From positions 25,986-35,409 of the forward strand of contig DJRG01000075.1 in NCBI GenBank assembly GCA_002438845.1: DNA of 9,424 nt, in the 5' to 3' direction. Made by a program: the position numbers and the translations under genes. This document shows positions 6,601 to 9,424 of this stretch, one piece after another (the first letter of the stretch is position 1; the number at the start of each line of letters is the position of its first letter). This DNA is from Bacteroidales bacterium UBA6366. Its GTDB lineage: Bacteria > Bacteroidota > Bacteroidia > Bacteroidales > UBA932. Under the pieces are notes generated by a model, which had not been told where the DNA came from, did no database searches, and was given only the letters and a program-made list of their open reading frames with translations.

Positions 6601-7831
6601 GATGAAAGAGACTTATCTTTCCGGTTCTAAGAGATTGATAGTTCCGCCGATGCCTCTCGACCAGATGAGGCGGGCCGTTCGTGAACAGCTTGGAAGCATT
6701 CTTGTGTCGATCAAGGCTAAGAACAAAGTGATGACCGAGAACTATAACCGGATCAAGACAAAGGAGGAAGTCAAGGTAACTAAATGCCTGACACCACGTG
6801 GTCTTCTGCACAAGGAGCAGGTTTACGGGCAGAGGAGACGCTATGAGGCGTATTTTGTGAAAGTCAACGCGAAGATGGACGAGGATCAGATTGCATCTGT
6901 TGCATCCAGTGAGATCAAGGCGACGTTGTTATTGAGGTTGTCGCAGTTCAATGGCGATCCGAAGAAGGCTTTCTCCGGTGTCAATTCTTTGGACAAGAAT
7001 CCTATATGGCTGGACGACAATCATTCGAGAAAGGTCCCTGAAAAAGTTAAATGCGTCCGGTTCGTGAATGTATACTCCATCAGAAAACCGATCGATCCAA
7101 ACCTGAGCGTTGAGAAAGTGATGGACGGCAAGGTTCAGAGAATATTAAGGGCACGTTTGGCCGAGTTCGGAAATGACCCGAAGAAAGCGTTTGTAAATCT
7201 GGACGAAAATCCGATCTGGTTCGATAAGGAGAAAGGGATTGTGCTGAGAAGCGTGACCATAGCGGAGAGGTTTGATCTTGATCCTATCAGAATCAAGAGG
7301 GATAACTTTGGCCGTGAGATTCTTGATCGCGAGGGTAATCCTATTCCGTCTGATTTCGTGAATTTCAGAAACAATCATCACGCAGCTATATTCGAAGATG
7401 CGGATGGGAATATTCAAGGACATATAGTGCCATTCTATGAAGCTGTCAGAAGGAAAGCATCAGGGCTGTCAATAATAGATAAGAAGTATAACTCTGACAA
7501 AGGCTGGAAGTTTTTGTTTACAATGAAAAGCAACGAGATGTTCGTATTTCCTAATGAAAAGACTGGCTTTGATCCCAAGAAAGTCAACCTTATGGATCCA
7601 GGCAATTATTCAATAATCAGTCCGAATTTGTTTAGGCTACAAAAGATGAGTAATAAGAAGGTTTGCCAAGAGTATTATTTTAGGCATCATCTAGAAACAA
7701 CATTAGGATATGACTTGTCGTTAAAGGATATTACATGGAAGTGTGTGCAATCACTGAATATATTATCGGGCATTGTCAAAGTCCGCATCAATCACATAGG
7801 AGAAATAGTCTCAGTAGGCGAATATGATTAA
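3698..7831 (+). CDS. cas9: Cas9 endonuclease, type II-C, Bacteroidota lineage
   Basis: A 1377-residue crRNA:tracrRNA-guided DNA endonuclease. Order of parts: RuvC-I at the N-terminus (GLDLGTTSIGWA, catalytic D8); arginine-rich bridge helix at about 58-80 (R61-R78 cluster); a large REC lobe; RuvC-II (IHIELAREL, E683); HNH (DIEHIIPQ, catalytic H767, with N781 and N790 matching SpyCas9 N854 and N863); RuvC-III (HHAMDA, H933 and D936); and a C-terminal WED/PAM-interacting region. All nuclease residues are intact, so it should be active. The C-terminal half has two copies of a DPKKAF...NPIW module (starting at residues 1087 and 1160). The last 130 codons are much AT-richer than the rest. It is large for II-C, but this length is usual in Bacteroidota. 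It overlaps cas1 by 8 nt. A tracrRNA and a divergent promoter lie directly upstream. The PAM cannot be deduced here. Confidence 0.98.
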   Translation: MKKILGLDLGTTSIGWAMVNQAENNEERSSIIKAGVRVNPLTTDEKDAFEKGKAVTTNTDRRLKRSMRRNLQRYKLRRNELISILKELGWIDDSTILAEHGNKSTFETYMLRSKACTEMISLSELSRVLLMINKKRGYKSNRKLNADEDGHLVDGMAVAKMLYDEDKTPGQYCYELVRKGNNALPEFYASDLVAEFRKVWKTQSSYYPEYLTDEFWQQAEGKSKSSLSKLFFAKYKITTADNKGKDKKVKAYEWRSSAIERQLPMDQVAYVLCEIAGNIGSSSGYLGNISDRSKELYFNKQTVGQFLYSNIQKDPHFSTKKKVFYRQDYLDEFEVIWEKQASFHPEMTADLKKEIKDVVIFFQRRLKSQKGLIGYCELESRKVDVVVNGKTVRKIRGCKVAPVSSPLFQEFRMWQKINNVIVTNKATGEQRPLEQEEKERLAEALHVKDRMSSNDILKLLFKKPKELEMNFNAIEGNETLSKLYSKFLEIISMTDGMDYEYSKMRPEELIHTLKVGFDKNHFNSEVLEYDALLSKEEYERQPLFKLWHLLYSYEGDNSQTGNESLVKKIGELCAMPDDLAKMAASISFKQDYASLSHKAMRNILPYMMDGNEYSVACICAGYNHSKQSLTKEQIDNKILKERLDEIPKNSLRNPVVEKILNQMVNVINAVGDRYGKPDEIHIELARELKSSQEERAKATESIASNNKENERIKTILEDRFHLTYVSRNDILKYKLYEELKNNGYKTLYSNQYVPEEKLFSREIDIEHIIPQAVLFNDSLSNKTLEYRDINLEKGKDTAYDYVKNKYGETGLEDYRLRVQKLFESGGISRTKRDNLLRDASNIPEGFVERDLRDTQYIAKKAREILLEYVRVVVSTTGSITDRLREEWGLVNVMKELNMPKFEAAGLVETITSSDGKDIRKIKDWTKRNDHRHHAMDAITIAFTKLAHIQYLNNLNAKSDKSSSIYGIMMKETYLSGSKRLIVPPMPLDQMRRAVREQLGSILVSIKAKNKVMTENYNRIKTKEEVKVTKCLTPRGLLHKEQVYGQRRRYEAYFVKVNAKMDEDQIASVASSEIKATLLLRLSQFNGDPKKAFSGVNSLDKNPIWLDDNHSRKVPEKVKCVRFVNVYSIRKPIDPNLSVEKVMDGKVQRILRARLAEFGNDPKKAFVNLDENPIWFDKEKGIVLRSVTIAERFDLDPIRIKRDNFGREILDREGNPIPSDFVNFRNNHHAAIFEDADGNIQGHIVPFYEAVRRKASGLSIIDKKYNSDKGWKFLFTMKSNEMFVFPNEKTGFDPKKVNLMDPGNYSIISPNLFRLQKMSNKKVCQEYYFRHHLETTLGYDLSLKDITWKCVQSLNILSGIVKVRINHIGEIVSVGEYD

Positions 7832-8732
7832 GAGAACATTATATTTCGGAAACCCCGCCTATCTGTCCTATAGGATGAAGCAGCTGGTCATCCGTCTTGT
7901 GGCGGATGATCCGGATGAGTATTCTGAACAGGTACGCACGATTCCCGTCGAGGACATCGGTGTAATTGTTGTTGACAACCAGCAGGTGACATTTACTTCC
8001 GGGCTGATGTCCGCGCTGTTGGAGGAGAATGTGGCCTTGGTCACGTGCGATTCCAAACACATGCCTACTGGCTTGATGCTGACGCTTCAAGGCCATTCCT
8101 CACAAAACGAGCGTTTCAGGAACCAGCTTGACGCTTCCCTGCCTCTCAAAAAGCAATTATGGCAACAAACCGTCGAGTGCAAGATCCGCAATCAGGCGGC
8201 CGTTCTGAAATATGTCTCCGGAGAGGAAGCCAGAAATATGCTCGCTTGGGCCGCTTCGGTCAAAAGTGGAGACTCGGAAAATCTGGAGGGGCGCGCAGCG
8301 GCTTATTACTGGAAAAATGTGTTCGAGACCCGTTTTATCCGGAACCAGTTCGGTGAATACCCGAACAATCTTCTGAATTATGGTTATGCCATTCTCCGTG
8401 CCATTGTCGCCAGAGCCTTGGTAGCCAGCGGGATGCTACCGCTGCTTGGAATCCATCACCACAACAAGTACAACGACTATTGCCTTGCCGATGACATCAT
8501 GGAGCCATACAGACCATTTGTGGACAGGCTGGTTCTTCGAACGATGGACGAATTTCCTGACGACAAGGAATTGAGCAAGAGCATTAAAGCGAGGCTCTTG
8601 ACCATTCCTGTCCTTGATGTGAACATAGACGGACACAAGAGTCCTTTGATGGTCGCTGTGTCCACTACCACAGCCTCATTGTACAAATGTTTTAGTGGAG
8701 TATGCCGGAAGATAGTTTTTCCCTCAATGTAG
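7824..8732 (+). CDS. cas1: Cas1 integrase, type II
   Basis: A 302-residue CRISPR adaptation integrase, full length for the family. With Cas2 it inserts new spacers at a repeat end. The N-terminal beta domain begins MIKRTLYFGNPAYLSY. The metal-binding catalytic residues are visible: E155 in NLEGRAAAYYW, the histidine cluster 211-213 in GIHHHNKYN and E227 in DDIMEPYRPFVD, the type II form of the E-H-D/E triad. The ATG lies inside the end of cas9 (8-nt overlap), implying translational coupling. The 3' end overlaps cas2 by 31 nt. Composition returns to about 50% GC right at its start, unlike the end of cas9. Confidence 0.97.
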   Translation: MIKRTLYFGNPAYLSYRMKQLVIRLVADDPDEYSEQVRTIPVEDIGVIVVDNQQVTFTSGLMSALLEENVALVTCDSKHMPTGLMLTLQGHSSQNERFRNQLDASLPLKKQLWQQTVECKIRNQAAVLKYVSGEEARNMLAWAASVKSGDSENLEGRAAAYYWKNVFETRFIRNQFGEYPNNLLNYGYAILRAIVARALVASGMLPLLGIHHHNKYNDYCLADDIMEPYRPFVDRLVLRTMDEFPDDKELSKSIKARLLTIPVLDVNIDGHKSPLMVAVSTTTASLYKCFSGVCRKIVFPSM

Positions 8733-9064
8733 AAACCAGATACAGTAAATATCGGGCTATGTGGGTTCTCGTCTTGTTTGATTTGCCTGTCGCGACAAAG
8801 AAAGACATGAAAGCCGCCTCGGCTTTCAGGAAGAGTCTCATTGAATATGGCTTCACGATGTTCCAGTTTTCAATCTACCTAAGACATTGCCCCTCAAAAG
8901 AAAGTGCTGATGTTTATATCCTACGTGTAAAGCGCATACTACCCCCAAAAGGAAACATCGGTATCCTATACATCACCGACAAACAGTTCGGCAGCATGGA
9001 GTTGTTCATCGGAAAAGATTCCTCCCCTCTTCCCCAAGTAGAGCAGCAGCTCGAACTCTTCTGA
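8702..9064 (+). CDS. cas2: Cas2, type II adaptation subunit
   Basis: A 120-residue small protein with a ferredoxin-like fold that bridges two Cas1 dimers in the spacer integration complex. The strand-1 motif WVLVLFDLP carries the conserved Asp (D27). It is followed by the TKKDMKAASAFRKSLIEYGF helix and the FSIYLRHC strand, typical of type II Cas2. I keep the first ATG, which lies within cas1 (31-nt overlap), because the residues before the second Met (RYSKYRAMW) resemble the conserved N-terminus of Bacteroidota Cas2. A start at 8759 (residue 20) is the alternative. The operon ends here. No csn2 or cas4 follows, consistent with subtype II-C. Confidence 0.96.
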   Translation: MPEDSFSLNVETRYSKYRAMWVLVLFDLPVATKKDMKAASAFRKSLIEYGFTMFQFSIYLRHCPSKESADVYILRVKRILPPKGNIGILYITDKQFGSMELFIGKDSSPLPQVEQQLELF

Positions 9065-9092
9065 CAGAATCTCCAAACCCTTGATAAACAAA

Positions 9093-9122
9093 GAAATCCC
9101 GGTCTGAAAAGACCAGGATTTC
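9093..9122. terminator. Hairpin terminator between cas2 and the array
   Basis: GAAATCCCGGTCT (9093-9105) and AGACCAGGATTTC (9110-9122) form a 13-position stem with a single C/A mismatch around a GAAA loop. On the plus strand, 28 nt after the cas2 stop, the tail is only weakly T-rich (CGCTTTCTAT). On the minus strand the tail is TTTGTTTATC, so it is at least as well suited to stop transcription leaving the array toward cas2. Confidence 0.7.
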
Positions 9123-9190
9123 CGCTTTCTATCACAGTTCATAACCCTCTGACCAACAACATCTTGCAGAGATTGAGCTGTAAATTCACC

Positions 9191-9222
9191 CAAAGGTACA
9201 AAGAACGAAAGCAATTCACAAC
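9191..9222 (-). promoter_or_regulatory. Promoter-like sequence inside CRISPR repeat 1
   Basis: In the crRNA direction, GTTG (plus 9219-9222) is followed after 20 nt by TACCTTTG (plus 9191-9198), a full TAnnTTTG -7 box. Being in the repeat nearest cas2, it would transcribe non-spacer DNA toward the 9093-9122 hairpin. Confidence 0.5.
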
Positions 9223-9266
9223 GGCGAAACGCTTTAGGCGTACAAGTAGAGTGCTGTAAATTCACC

Positions 9267-9298
9267 CAAAGGTACAAAGAACGAAAGCAATTCACAAC
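9267..9298 (-). promoter_or_regulatory. Promoter-like sequence inside CRISPR repeat 2
   Basis: Same GTTG-N20-TACCTTTG arrangement (boxes at plus 9295-9298 and 9267-9274). A start about 5 nt past the -7 box would give an RNA with the last 8-10 nt of this repeat, the 9223-9252 spacer and repeat 1. Confidence 0.55.
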
Positions 9299-9341
9299 CC
9301 CGGAGCGAAAATATAAGGATACTCCTGGCTGTAAATTCACC

Positions 9342-9373
9342 CAAAGGTACAAAGAACGAAAGCAATTCACAAC
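9342..9373 (-). promoter_or_regulatory. Promoter-like sequence inside CRISPR repeat 3
   Basis: Same arrangement (boxes at plus 9370-9373 and 9342-9349). It would drive the 9299-9327 spacer. The partial fourth repeat shows the matching -7 box bases at 9418-9424. Confidence 0.55.
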
Positions 9374-9424
9374 CGCCATTCGACCGCCTTGGCCGCTGAC
9401 GCTGCTGTAAATTCACCCAAAGGT

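Larger units (their letters stand above)
9177..9424 (-). CRISPR. CRISPR array, 46-bp repeats, truncated by the window edge
   Basis: Three full identical 46-bp repeats lie at 9177-9222, 9253-9298 and 9328-9373. The first 21 bp of a fourth are at 9404-9424. Spacers are 9223-9252 (30 bp), 9299-9327 (29 bp) and 9374-9403 (30 bp), all different. On the plus strand the repeat begins GCTGTAAATTCACCC and ends GCAATTCACAAC. The crRNA direction is inferred as minus. In that orientation the repeat starts GTTGTGAATTGCTT, the end that pairs with the tracrRNA anti-repeat, as required for a spacer-repeat crRNA. The repeat end facing cas2 is therefore the downstream end of the crRNA transcript. None of the three spacers has an obvious match inside this window. 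The sequence between the hairpin and the first repeat (9123-9176) has no recognisable leader feature. Confidence 0.97.

Noticed and set aside
9065..9176. A csn2, cas4 or other small adaptation gene between cas2 and the array
   Set aside because: Only 112 bp are present, filled partly by the hairpin. No coding frame of useful length was seen, so the system is assigned to II-C.
8966..9416. Minus-strand open frames across the cas2 end and the CRISPR array
   Set aside because: They translate the repeats into a recurring peptide (CELLSFFVPLGEFT). Repeats and spacers explain the openness, and no start context or gene-like composition supports a protein.

Overview
The window looks like a piece of a Bacteroidota (probably Bacteroidales) chromosome. 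The Cas9 has the Bacteroidota type II-C architecture. Start codons are preceded by A/T-rich sequence with no clear Shine-Dalgarno. Several intergenic regions carry the Bacteroidota promoter pattern TTTG (-33) / TAnnTTTG (-7), spaced about 19-21 nt. The left half is GC-rich housekeeping or accessory metabolism. The right half is a complete type II-C CRISPR-Cas locus.

Left half (1-3500). A probable 3' end of an unidentified gene (3-104) is followed by a BASS-family (bile acid:Na+ symporter-like) transporter (216-1073). Next comes a two-gene glycerol uptake operon: glycerol kinase glpK (1214-2692) and, 14 nt later, an aquaglyceroporin glpF (2707-3429). It is closed by a strong intrinsic terminator (3455-3496). 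GlpF lets glycerol in and GlpK traps it as glycerol-3-phosphate.

Right half (3500-9424). Between glpF and cas9, on the minus strand, is a tracrRNA (about 3586 to 3509) with its own promoter, an anti-repeat matching the CRISPR repeat, a nexus like that of SpyCas9 tracrRNA, and a terminator hairpin. Its promoter and the cas9 promoter are back to back and arranged as an exact mirror image. cas9 (3698-7831), cas1 (7824-8732) and cas2 (8702-9064) overlap and form one operon. No csn2 or cas4 lies between cas9 and the array, so this is type II-C. All RuvC and HNH catalytic residues of Cas9 appear intact. After a hairpin (9093-9122), a CRISPR array of 46-bp repeats and 29-30-bp spacers starts at 9177 and runs off the window: three full repeats, three spacers and 21 bp of a fourth repeat.

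The most interesting signal is in the repeats. Read in the crRNA direction (minus strand), every repeat carries GTTG - 20 nt - TACCTTTG, a near-consensus Bacteroidota housekeeping promoter. Each repeat could therefore start transcription of its own crRNA, as described for Neisseria type II-C arrays but with a different sigma-factor signature. Other points are a sharp GC drop confined to the Cas9 C-terminal PAM-interacting region and an internal duplication in the Cas9 C-terminal half.
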